A stretch of DNA of 48,176 nt from Deltaproteobacteria bacterium (GTDB lineage Bacteria > Desulfobacterota > Desulfarculia > Adiutricales > Adiutricaceae): the NCBI GenBank assembly GCA_031279515.1, contig JAITII010000072.1, forward strand, positions 1-48,176, written 5' to 3'. The notes under the pieces are model-generated. The model was given only the letters and a program-made list of their open reading frames with translations, had not been told where the DNA came from and ran no database searches. Below, piece by piece: positions 1 to 7,506 of this stretch. Position numbers and translations under genes: made by a program. The stretch's first letter is position 1. Each line of letters opens with the position of its first letter.

Positions 1-21
1 GCCTAAAATAATAAATCTCAT
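1..21 (-). CDS. Start of a second RsiV/DUF3298-like secreted protein (runs off the left edge)
   Basis: Read on the minus strand, the first 21 bases encode MRFIILG. This nearly matches the MRFIIFA start of the intact gene at 743-1510. The bases just upstream (22-60) also match that gene's leader, including the TTATCTCC that reads as a GGAGATAA ribosome-binding site. The rest lies outside the window, so it cannot be said whether this copy is intact. Confidence 0.6.
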
Positions 22-263
22 AGTTATCTCCAAGATGTATAAGTTTGTAAGAATTTTTTGTTTTGCTATTCTTTCTACAGCAAAAGTTAAACGAGATTAA
101 GTTTTTGCTGTCGAGGAAATGTAAGTTTACAAATCATGACAAAAAGTAAAGTGCAGAAATGCTTTAGGCCTTTTTTTATTCTAATAATCTTCTTGAATTC
201 GTTTTGGCTGCCAGTCACAATTAGGAAAATTTGTCTTTGACAGGATGCGCCAAGAAGAGTTTT

Positions 264-548
264 CTAATGGGTCTGTGCCTTTATGGTGGTCCTTTTGGAC
301 CCGAGGTAGCCAATGTTATCTTGTGGACTATGGCTATGTTTACTAAAAAATGGTTCTACCAGGGCGTAAAGTTTTATGATTTCCTGGTCCTGTGTACTTA
401 TATTAGTTAGATGATGGTATTTTGGAGATCTTTTAGTTGAGCCGCCTACTTTTAGCTCCATCTTGTGCCCCCTGGTGAAACCTGGAGGGCATAGCCCTCC
501 AGGTCGTTTCTTTTGAAATAGATTGCTCCGAAAATAGCTTTCAGTCAA
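264..548 (-). pseudogene. Deleted remnant of a CheZ-like gene fused to MlaF-like debris
   Basis: A 94-codon open frame is left over from the duplicated CheZ-like gene. Its opening MTES corresponds to the MTET start of the intact copy. The middle stretch DQEIIKLYALVEPF matches DQEIIELQALVETF of the intact protein (about residues 152-165). The helix carrying the catalytic Asp/Gln pair, the lysine-rich tail and the C-terminal SQEDI motif are all missing, and the 3' end runs into remnants of the ATPase gene. The only available start is TTG. I treat it as non-functional. Confidence 0.7.
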
Positions 549-742
549 TTAATTATTATAGCTAAGAAGTTACCCTTGATACATTTTGCCTAACTGTTTC
601 TTTTTATATATAGTCATTCTGTTAGCTGGCTATTATCAAAAAGAAAAGAGAGGTAATTGCAGCTAGAAGCTACCTTCTACTATAAAGATACAAGCTATAA
701 TGCGAAAACTTGCCAATCTCTCTTTTAGGGGGCAAATTTATT

Positions 743-1510
743 TCAGTTGCCCCAGATGGCAGGGTTAGCCCCTATTGCAATTAGATCCTCTTTGGAAAGA
801 TTAAAGTCAAAAGGTCCATTTGCCCAGCTCCAGCAATCATAGGGGGTAAGGTGGATGGTGGCGCCTTCGGGACTGAAGGTAAGATTACCTAGATCAGCAA
901 TCTGATCTATGGGGTTACTTAAATAGGCTTGACCATCCGGTTTCCCACCGCAGTTTTCACTGCCGAAATAAGCGGGTGTAGTGTCAAAACCAGACTTGCA
1001 GGTGGTGGCATACACAAGGGCAAAATACAAAGGAAGACTTTTGACTTGGTTAGGGAAGAGATCATTTAACCCCATGAGATAGCCGTCTTTTTTAAAGTTC
1101 ACCACTGAGTAATCAAGATTGCCATGAGCTCCTCCTGTGTAGGAATCGGCGGCAAAGAAAATTGAAAGATAGTCATTGGAGGCTTTTGTGCTTGTACTCG
1201 TAGTATTGTAATATATCTCGTACTCTCTGTCGCAGACACTTGGATCCCCTATTAGGTCATTGACATCATTTAAAAAACCGCCCAAGAGGTACTCGGTATG
1301 ATTCGTTAAGATGAGGTCTTGTAGGGAGTTAGCAGTTTGGAGGGGATAGTCAATTTTGAAACTTCCCTTTATTTTGTCAGGACAGGCAGGGTGAGTAAAG
1401 TCCCCTGAAATGGTAGTGGTTTTAGAGGGATCAGCGGAAGTAGATTCCTGGGCGAAAATTGGAGCGCTGGTCATCATGACAAAGATAGCGGCAAAAATAA
1501 TAAATCTCAT
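743..1510 (-). CDS. Secreted RsiV/DUF3298-like protein
   Basis: A 255-residue exported protein. Residues 1-20 form a signal peptide (hydrophobic core, then an APIFAQ cleavage region). The body resembles the DUF3298 (RsiV/PdaC C-terminal) domain: a YTGGAHG motif about midway, a following segment in which the peptide 'talks about' an early loop (DLFPNQV), and a C-terminal module with F-SPEGATIHL and later PFDFNLSKEDL. This fold occurs in the extracytoplasmic part of anti-sigma factor RsiV and in secreted proteins of unknown role. There is no transmembrane anti-sigma part here, so an RsiV function is not implied. Five cysteines suggest periplasmic disulfides. The start is set by AGGAG seven bases before ATG. 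A paralogue begins at the left edge, which makes this a duplicated gene. Confidence 0.65.
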   Translation of the reverse strand: MRFIIFAAIFVMMTSAPIFAQESTSADPSKTTTISGDFTHPACPDKIKGSFKIDYPLQTANSLQDLILTNHTEYLLGGFLNDVNDLIGDPSVCDREYEIYYNTTSTSTKASNDYLSIFFAADSYTGGAHGNLDYSVVNFKKDGYLMGLNDLFPNQVKSLPLYFALVYATTCKSGFDTTPAYFGSENCGGKPDGQAYLSNPIDQIADLGNLTFSPEGATIHLTPYDCWSWANGPFDFNLSKEDLIAIGANPAIWGN

Positions 1511-1704
1511 ATTTATCTCCTAGATATCTAAGGTTGTGTAAGTTTTCTGGTTGGCATTTCCTATCTGTAGCGAAAGTAAGCAACCCTAAGAAATGTCAGT
1601 TTACAAAAAATGACAAAAAGTATTGTGAAGCCTTATCCTAGATTTCTTGACTCTAGTTATCTCCGTGAATACGTTTTTTTCAATGCCAGTCGAATTTAGG
1701 CAAG

Positions 1705-2481
1705 TTAAAGTTTGACAGAGCGCGCCATGAAGCGCTTTACATATGGGTCTGTGCTTTTAAGGTGGTCCTCATAGGACCCGCGGGAGCTAATGTTGCCTTC
1801 ATGCATTATGGCTATGTCATCTGAAAAGCGTCTAGCTACGTCCACGTCGGTTGTGCACAAGAGCATAGTGCCATGTAGATCTTGATAGAGCCCATTTAAA
1901 AGGTGGATGATGGATGAGCTGGTCAGGGGATCCAAGCCAGCCGTTGGCTCGTCAAAGATCGCAAGTTGAGGATGTACAATGAGCGCCCGGGCTATGGCGG
2001 CGCGTTTTCTCATGCCACCGGATAGGCTAGAAGGGTTCTTATTGACAGCGTTTTCGAGGCCGACTTTGCTTAAGATGTCCAAGATCTCCTCTTCGCTGGC
2101 CTTGTGGGCTCTATTTCCCATGCCCCTGGAGCTTTCTGCGCTGGCCAGGCTCAAGTTTTCTCTGACGCTCAGACTGTCGAAGAGGGCCCCGGCTTGGAAC
2201 TGCATGCCTACTCTGCGCCGCAGCTTTTCCTTCTTCCTGGTCGGCAGTGTTGCCATGTCTTCCCCGAAGAGGCGCACAGTACCATGGTCAGGAGTAATGA
2301 GTCCCACGATAATTTTAAGGATTGTGGTCTTGCCGCAGGAGGACTCGCCCAAGAGGGCGAGCTTGACATCAGGGAGGAGCTTTAAGAAAAGCTTCTGGAT
2401 AATCACTTTTTCCCCGAAGGACAGGGACAAGTCCTCCAGCTGTACTACAGGTATTGGACTTATTTTTGCTGCAGCGGCCAT
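1705..2481 (-). CDS. MlaF-like ABC transporter ATPase
   Basis: A 258-residue cytoplasmic ABC ATPase. Visible motifs are Walker A GESSCGKT (45-52), Q-loop FQ (95-96), signature LSGGM (153-157) and Walker B LAIFDEPT (173-180). The MQFQAGALFDSLSVREN stretch and the LSGGM-RKRAAIARAL signature are typical of MlaF/Ttg2A ATPases, which power retrograde phospholipid transport between the membranes. No MlaE permease or MlaD substrate protein lies next to it. It is preceded, with only a few bases between, by the CheZ-like gene, so the two are probably co-transcribed. The family call is firm. The Mla role is less sure because partners are missing, and a post-Walker-B TTDVDVA replaces the usual THD/THH switch region (weak H-loop). 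Its 3' end is duplicated at 200-330. Confidence 0.75.
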   Translation of the reverse strand: MAAAAKISPIPVVQLEDLSLSFGEKVIIQKLFLKLLPDVKLALLGESSCGKTTILKIIVGLITPDHGTVRLFGEDMATLPTRKKEKLRRRVGMQFQAGALFDSLSVRENLSLASAESSRGMGNRAHKASEEEILDILSKVGLENAVNKNPSSLSGGMRKRAAIARALIVHPQLAIFDEPTAGLDPLTSSSIIHLLNGLYQDLHGTMLLCTTDVDVARRFSDDIAIMHEGNISSRGSYEDHLKSTDPYVKRFMARSVKL

Positions 2482-2486
2482 GCTCT

Positions 2487-3638
2487 TTACTCAAAAAGTT
2501 TGTTGATATCTTCCTGGCTCATGCCGTCAAAAGAAGGCCCCTTAAGTTCCGGTTGCTGTTTTGGCTCTTTGGCGGTCTTGTCAGCTTTCTTGGTGGACTT
2601 GGATTTACCGGACTTGGAGGCGGCGCTTTTCTTTAAATCAGCCAGGCCCTTTTGGAGTTCAGGTGGGAAATAACCTTCTTCCGGCTTAGTCTTTCCGGAT
2701 TTTGGTGTGGTCTTTCCCTTGGTGTCCTTGGACTTTTTGTCCCGTGAAGCCCAAGGTTTGTTGTCCGGTGCTTCCTTGGACTTTTTGTCCTTATAATCTC
2801 GTGACTTTTTGTCCCTAGCATCCCTGGATTTTATATCCGAGGGGCTTTTGGAGGTTTTGTCCTTGGAGTCCCAGGATTTTCTGACTCTGGGTTTGTAGCC
2901 AGTGGGACGGAAGTCCCTGGTAGTTCTTCTCCTTTTCTGTTCCCAGGGTTTAGAATCTGACTCGTACTCGTCAACATTCTTTGTGCCGGGGACCTCGCGA
3001 TTGTAGAGCTCGTCCTGGACCTTTTTTAAAAGCTCTAAGGTTGCCTCTATAGTGGAGCGTACTTTTTGTGACCTCTGGACAGAGAGATCGTGAAAACTAG
3101 TAGCTTCTATTATTTGTAAGGTCTTGGCATTGGCGTCATGTTTAAAGGTTTCCACCAGGGCTTGTAGCTCTATAATTTCCTGGTCAGGGGTATTTATAGC
3201 AGTTAGAAGCTGGCTTAAGATTAGCTCCAGATTGTCTGTGTGGTTCAAAATGGCTTCAGCGCTTTCGGAAAGCACTTTTTCCATTTCGACAAGCCTTTCT
3301 AAGGCATTGGGGAGCTCCCTGTCAATAGCTGCGGAGAGGGCAGGGATAAAAATTTTTTTCTTCGCAGAGGAAGGTGGTTTGCCATGAAGGTATTTTTTGG
3401 GTCCTTTAGTTGAGCCGGCTGCCCTAGGGCCCCTTCTTGCGCCCCAAGGCGTACGCCTTGGGGGCGCATTGCCCTCCATGTCGTTTCTTTTGAAGTGGAC
3501 TGTTCCGTAAGGTGTTTCCACTTTACGGAAGTCTTCTCTTTTGTTTTTAGGGCCTTGATCTTTGGAAGGCGTAGGTTCAGGGGCGGTCTTATTGACGCCA
3601 TCCTTAGGCGTTGGAGCTCGCCTTTTGGTTTCGGTCAT
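2487..3638 (-). CDS. cheZ: CheZ-like phosphatase with long lysine-rich tail
   Basis: A 383-residue protein. The first ~95 residues are basic and disordered. About 100-215 is a helical region matching CheZ, the phosphatase of phospho-CheY: LPNALERLVEMEKVLSES, then DQEIIELQALVETF, then FHDLSVQ. In CheZ the equivalent helix reads FQDLTGQ, with Asp and Gln four apart as catalytic residues; both are kept here (Asp184, Gln188). A degenerate Lys/Asp/Ser repeat (DKKSRD, DKKSKE, DKKSKD) fills about 225-350, and the protein ends MSQEDINKLFE, like the CheY-binding tail of CheZ. E. coli CheZ has about 214 residues, so this one is enlarged by low-complexity sequence. I chose the ATG at 3638 because AGAGAG lies nine bases upstream; an in-frame TTG at 3647 would sit on that site. 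No chemotaxis or flagellar gene is nearby. Confidence 0.62.
   Translation of the reverse strand: MTETKRRAPTPKDGVNKTAPEPTPSKDQGPKNKREDFRKVETPYGTVHFKRNDMEGNAPPRRTPWGARRGPRAAGSTKGPKKYLHGKPPSSAKKKIFIPALSAAIDRELPNALERLVEMEKVLSESAEAILNHTDNLELILSQLLTAINTPDQEIIELQALVETFKHDANAKTLQIIEATSFHDLSVQRSQKVRSTIEATLELLKKVQDELYNREVPGTKNVDEYESDSKPWEQKRRRTTRDFRPTGYKPRVRKSWDSKDKTSKSPSDIKSRDARDKKSRDYKDKKSKEAPDNKPWASRDKKSKDTKGKTTPKSGKTKPEEGYFPPELQKGLADLKKSAASKSGKSKSTKKADKTAKEPKQQPELKGPSFDGMSQEDINKLFE
3439..3467. repeat. Palindrome inside the CheZ-like coding sequence
   Basis: GCGCCCCAAGGCGT is followed directly by its inverted copy with one extra G. It encodes the Pro/Arg/Gly-rich stretch near residues 60-75. The aligned place in the decayed copy (480-504) has a different but perfect 11-bp hairpin, ACCTGGAGGGC / GCCCTCCAGGT. 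Confidence 0.7.
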
Positions 3639-3680
3639 GAATTTCAACTCTCTCTAGGGTTGGTTGGGTACTCTGGGCCC

Positions 3681-4232
3681 TTAGGCTGCCAGAAGGGGTA
3701 AAAGGATGCCTTTTTTCACGCCGTCGGAGACCTCCTGTCCACAAAGGATCCTAAGGATTTCCAAGGCAAAGAGGGGGGTTGTGGCCGGTCCCCTGGAGGT
3801 GGTGATATTGCCGTCCGTCACCACGAGGTCCGTCACAAAGGTTGCCCCTTCAAGCTTGTCTTCCGTGCCGGGATAGGAGGTGGCCTTTTTTCCCTTTAAA
3901 AGGCCCACGGAGGCTAAAACGGTGGGAGCCACACAGATGGCGGCTAGCTTTTTCCCTGCTTTGCCCTCAGCAGCTAAAAGGTCCATGAAAGACTTGTTGC
4001 CCAGGTAGGCAGTGGTGCCTCCGGGAACAATGAGCATATCGTAGTCTTTGGGATCGATGTCTTTTAGGAGCTTGTTGGCTATGATTTGCATCTTTTGGGC
4101 CCCTGTCACCTGCAGATCGGGTTCCAAAGAGACAATGTCCACTGTGACATTACCCCTGCGGAGAATGTCTATGGTGGTTGTCCCCTCGATTTCTTCAAAA
4201 CCATTGATGATAAACACTGCTACTTTTGGCAT
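3681..4232 (-). CDS. DJ-1/PfpI family protein
   Basis: A 183-residue cytoplasmic protein of the DJ-1/YajL/ThiJ group. It starts MPKVAVFIINGFEEIE, where Glu16 matches the DJ-1 glutamate (Glu18) that tunes the active cysteine. The nucleophile elbow is AAICVAPTVLA with Cys100, preceded by the VPGG turn at 69-72. Later motifs SYPG and TSRGPATT fit the family. Proteins of this group are linked to oxidative and carbonyl stress; some act as glyoxalase- or deglycase-like enzymes, and the exact substrate cannot be read from sequence. AAGGAAT precedes the ATG at a good distance. The gene lies 42 bases upstream of the CheZ-like gene on the same strand and may head that transcript. Confidence 0.9.
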   Translation of the reverse strand: MPKVAVFIINGFEEIEGTTTIDILRRGNVTVDIVSLEPDLQVTGAQKMQIIANKLLKDIDPKDYDMLIVPGGTTAYLGNKSFMDLLAAEGKAGKKLAAICVAPTVLASVGLLKGKKATSYPGTEDKLEGATFVTDLVVTDGNITTSRGPATTPLFALEILRILCGQEVSDGVKKGILLPLLAA

Positions 4233-4740
4233 AATTTATTCCTTTTTAGGTAAATTAGGAAATTGGGGAGTGAAAAAATTGAAACCACTATTTAAAGCCT
4301 ATCTCCCACTTCAAAGCAATTCTAACTTAATTAAAAAGCTTTCACAATGGTGAGGGGGTTTAAACCAAGTTATTTAGCTTAAAGGTTAGTCTCTGTGTGA
4401 GTTTTATAGGGAAAACCCTAAGGAAAGGGGAAAAAGAGGCGATTTTCTGATGAGGGATAAAAATAAGGGTTTTACGGAATACAAGGGTTTTATTTGACTA
4501 GGGCTAAGGCCCATTTATCTTCATAAAAAGCTAAGCCATTTATAGGGGAAAGGAGATATAAAAGGATAATAACTATAGTGAGTTTCGTCCTGGCCCCTAG
4601 AGGGTTAAGAAAATAGTTTTATTTTTGCTTTTTCACTGAAAATTTGCTATTTTTGAGTAGATTCCCTTTGGCGCCCCATGGCGCGAACGAAAAAATAGTC
4701 TAGTATTTTGTTTAATTGAAGCGGCTTTAAGAGGGTTCTT
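4233..4740. other. Intergenic region between divergent genes
   Basis: About 500 bases with no credible gene, lying between the leftward DJ-1 gene and the rightward AAA-ATPase-like gene, so it should hold both promoters. On the plus strand TTGCTT (4625-4630) is 17 bases from TATTTT (4648-4653), a weak sigma-70-like match for the 4741 gene. Confidence 0.5.
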
Positions 4741-6432
4741 ATGGAAGACAAGTCAGATTCTATTCCTTTGGAAATCAATGATTTTAAAGTGTTGCGAGAA
4801 CAAGAGCTTATCTATGTGGACAAAACTCACTTTATTTCCTCTATGCTCACAAGCGGAATTAAGAACTGGCTTTTATTAAAGCCAAGAAAATTTGGGAAAA
4901 CCTTATTTTTAAGTACTTTGGAAAACTATTTCGCAGGAAACCAAGGGTTTTTCAAAGGGCTTAGCATACAAGATAAAGGAGATTTTAAAAAGTACCCGGT
5001 TATTCGTCTGGATATGTCAATACTAAACGGTTCAATAGATGAATTAAAGGAAGGACTAATAACTCTTTTACATCCTATAAGTAAAAGAGAAGAAATCATA
5101 TTAAAAACAGACAATCCAACATATGCGCTTTTTGGCATGGTGCATGATTTAAAGGAAAAATATAATGAAAATGTCGTAGTATTAATTGATGATTATGACA
5201 GAACAATTATAGATAGGATAGAAGATGCTAAGAGGATCACAGAGTACAAAGTTTTTTTGTCAGATTTGTTCAATGCCCTGCAATCTGTAAAAGGCGATCT
5301 TCATTTAGTGTTGGTAACGGGACTATCAAGCATTGGGAGGCATGCCTTACGCCAGCATCTTCCTGATATCAGTGACATAAGCTGCTCTTTGGAGTACGGT
5401 CAAATTTGTGGTTATACGGAACAAGAGCTTACGAGTTATTTTAACCCTTTTTTAGACGGGCTTCTTGAGAAAATGGTAAGTATTGGGTTTTTAGAGCCCA
5501 ATACAGATAAGGATGATCTTTTAAAGTTCATAGCGAAAAAATATGGGGGCTTCAGTTGGGATGGTGTTACCAGAGTCTTGAACCCATACTCTGTAAATCG
5601 TTTAATGCATGAAAAGGTACCAGAAGGTTTTTGGCAAAAGACGATGAAAACTCATTTTATAACGAAACTAATAGCCAAAGACCCCTATTCTTTTATCTTG
5701 CCCCATTACGGCGAAGGTGTTGCTTATGTCATTGACGAGGACGATATTGAAAATCTGACGCCAGAAGCAGTAATGTTTGAGGCAGGGTTTTTAACTGTGG
5801 ACAAAATAGCTTCTGAAGATCCTGCAAATGATTCAAAAGTAAAAGCAAAAAAAGTCTATGAGCTCAAAGTTCCTAATGAGGAAGTCTCGTCTATTCTTGC
5901 CAAAGGCATGTTCGGAGCATTGTTTCCATGGCTGGAAGGAAATAAGAGTAAAATTAGTTTTTACAAATCCAGGATAATGGAAACATTAGAGACAAAAGAT
6001 GCCAAGGACTTTGCTGACATTATACATTCGGTATTTTCCAAGATGGCATTATTTGATCCAAGTGCTCTTTTCGACTGGTCCCTTGGAGACAAGACGCGCA
6101 TAAAATGCCTCTATTATGCTGCACTAAAAAAATATTTTGAGCTTTTAGGATTTACTGAATCATCAGACCATCCAAATGAAAAAGAATGTACAAATATTAC
6201 AATTATCTTTCCAGATAAGACGTATGCTATTTTTGAACTCGATTACCTGTCTTTGGAAGATGGCGAAGAAAGTCACCCCGAGAAATTGGCAAAGCGTATT
6301 GAAACTGGAGCCGAATCCCTTGTAGAAGATCTTAAAAAAAATGCCGCTCCAAAATATAAAGACATTGCTAAGGCTGTAATCACTGCCGGAATCATTTTTT
6401 GTGGCGGGGACAATGTCTTTGTAAAATTTTAA
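4741..6432 (+). CDS. AAA-ATPase-like protein with decayed PD-(D/E)XK C-domain
   Basis: A 563-residue protein of the AAA-ATPase_like (DUF1703-associated) family. The N-terminus has the family pattern: INDFKVLRE, then YVDKTHFI, then the P-loop KPRKFGKT (47-54; usual form RPRRFGKS), then STLENYF. Walker B is VVVLIDDYD (145-153). The C-terminal 100 residues match the PD-(D/E)XK nuclease module by position, but the usual D...ExK core looks altered: FPDKTYAIFELDY has Asp where the catalytic Lys is expected. The family is expanded in gut bacteria and spirochaetes, and its role is unproven; mobile-element or defence functions have been suggested. It is a single gene with AGAGGG six bases before ATG. 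No partner genes are beside it. Confidence 0.8.
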   Translation: MEDKSDSIPLEINDFKVLREQELIYVDKTHFISSMLTSGIKNWLLLKPRKFGKTLFLSTLENYFAGNQGFFKGLSIQDKGDFKKYPVIRLDMSILNGSIDELKEGLITLLHPISKREEIILKTDNPTYALFGMVHDLKEKYNENVVVLIDDYDRTIIDRIEDAKRITEYKVFLSDLFNALQSVKGDLHLVLVTGLSSIGRHALRQHLPDISDISCSLEYGQICGYTEQELTSYFNPFLDGLLEKMVSIGFLEPNTDKDDLLKFIAKKYGGFSWDGVTRVLNPYSVNRLMHEKVPEGFWQKTMKTHFITKLIAKDPYSFILPHYGEGVAYVIDEDDIENLTPEAVMFEAGFLTVDKIASEDPANDSKVKAKKVYELKVPNEEVSSILAKGMFGALFPWLEGNKSKISFYKSRIMETLETKDAKDFADIIHSVFSKMALFDPSALFDWSLGDKTRIKCLYYAALKKYFELLGFTESSDHPNEKECTNITIIFPDKTYAIFELDYLSLEDGEESHPEKLAKRIETGAESLVEDLKKNAAPKYKDIAKAVITAGIIFCGGDNVFVKF

Positions 6433-6726
6433 TTTAAAAAATAGTTATCTAAATTAGTTTTGTCTTTGATTGGTATTTGGCCTTGTGGTTTCTACTAAGA
6501 AGCATTATTTGTTCTGAGAAAAGCTTTGTGGTAAGCCGCGTAATAGGTTTTGGAGGAAGCTAGAGAAAACCTGTGCCAGACGTATTGATGTCGCAAGCAA
6601 TACCTGGTGGCTTGCCCTTAGAGGGCATAATAAAAGTGCTCACAAGAGGTACACTTTTAAGATAGCATTTTCACCCTCCAGGACAAATGCCTTCCTTTTT
6701 ACAAGGAGCAATTCAGCGATAGACTT

Positions 6727-7506
6727 TTAAACATCTGGGAATAGGGAAATTAGAGCCTTGGTTTTTTTCCCGTCCTTTTCGACTTCTAAAAGTTTAACCT
6801 CGATCCCGTAGACATTTTCCAGGTTTTCCTCGGTGAGAATTTCCTCCGTTGAGCCAGCTAGAAAGGAGTTTTGAGCCGTCATAAGCAGTACCTCGTCAGC
6901 GATGGAAAGGGCCTGCTGGGGCATATGGGTGGTGAAGATTACCGTTAAGGAGTCTTTACGGCTAAGCTCTCTCATGCGCCTTAAAACGAGGACCTGGTTA
7001 CCTAAGTCCAGGGCTGAGGATGGTTCGTCGAATATAAGGATCTTAGCCTCCGAAACCAGAGCCCTGGCTAGAATCACGAGTTGCCTTTGACCGCCCGAAA
7101 GCTCCGGGTAAGGTCTGAGAGCCAGGTTTTCAATGCCTAGCTTTTCCATGGCCTTGAGGGCTAAGAGCTCGTCCTTTTTAGAGGGCCTAGAAAAGAGTCC
7201 CACGTGTCTGGTTCTTCCCATGAGGACCATGTCCAGGGCTCTGAAGCTAAATACCGCTTGAAATATCTGTGGCACAAAGGCGGTCTCCCCGAAACGCTTT
7301 AGGGTTCCTGTCTTGGGTTTTAAGACTCCCAGTATGATCTTAAGAAGAGTTGTTTTACCGCAACCATTAAGCCCTAGTATGGCATTAATAGCGCCTTTCC
7401 GGAAGCTAAAATTTAGATCTTGAAAGACCCATTGGGAAGGCTCATAGAAAAATGATAGATTTGAGCCTTGAACTGCATTATCTAGAAGATTCTGGCTTTC
7501 AGTCAT
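6727..7506 (-). CDS. Metal-chelate ABC importer, ATPase (system 1)
   Basis: A 259-residue cytoplasmic ATPase of the FecE/FhuC/BtuD class, which drives uptake of ferric siderophores, heme or cobalamin. Walker A is GLNGCGKT (45-52), the signature LSGGQ (136-140), Walker B ILIFDEP (156-162), and the H-loop lies in FTTHMPQQ. The Q-loop region reads FVPQIFQ. The ATG at 7506 lies inside the end of the permease gene (8-base overlap), implying translational coupling. It is the last gene of a leftward four-gene set: receptor, binding protein, permease, ATPase. A long C-terminal tail (about 225-259) with KLLEVEKDGKKTKA is typical of the family's regulatory end. The ligand is unknown. Confidence 0.92.
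   Translation of the reverse strand: MTESQNLLDNAVQGSNLSFFYEPSQWVFQDLNFSFRKGAINAILGLNGCGKTTLLKIILGVLKPKTGTLKRFGETAFVPQIFQAVFSFRALDMVLMGRTRHVGLFSRPSKKDELLALKAMEKLGIENLALRPYPELSGGQRQLVILARALVSEAKILIFDEPSSALDLGNQVLVLRRMRELSRKDSLTVIFTTHMPQQALSIADEVLLMTAQNSFLAGSTEEILTEENLENVYGIEVKLLEVEKDGKKTKALISLFPDV

Larger units (their letters stand above)
1..548. repeat. Eroded duplicate of the 1490-3640 block
   Basis: The segment aligns piecewise and in order with a downstream block. 1-130 matches the start and leader of the DUF3298-like gene (about 1490-1620). 200-330 matches the 3' end of the MlaF-like gene (about 1675-1830). 345-400 and 415-535 match two parts of the CheZ-like gene (about 3145-3200 and 3388-3515). 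The rest of both genes has been deleted. Shared stretches include GGGTCTGTGC, GGTGGTCCT and TCGTTTCTTTTGAA. This is a direct segmental duplication, with the left copy decaying. Confidence 0.8.

Noticed and set aside
2104-2385. Plus-strand ORFs within the MlaF-like and CheZ-like genes
   Set aside because: Antisense shadows of conserved minus-strand genes.
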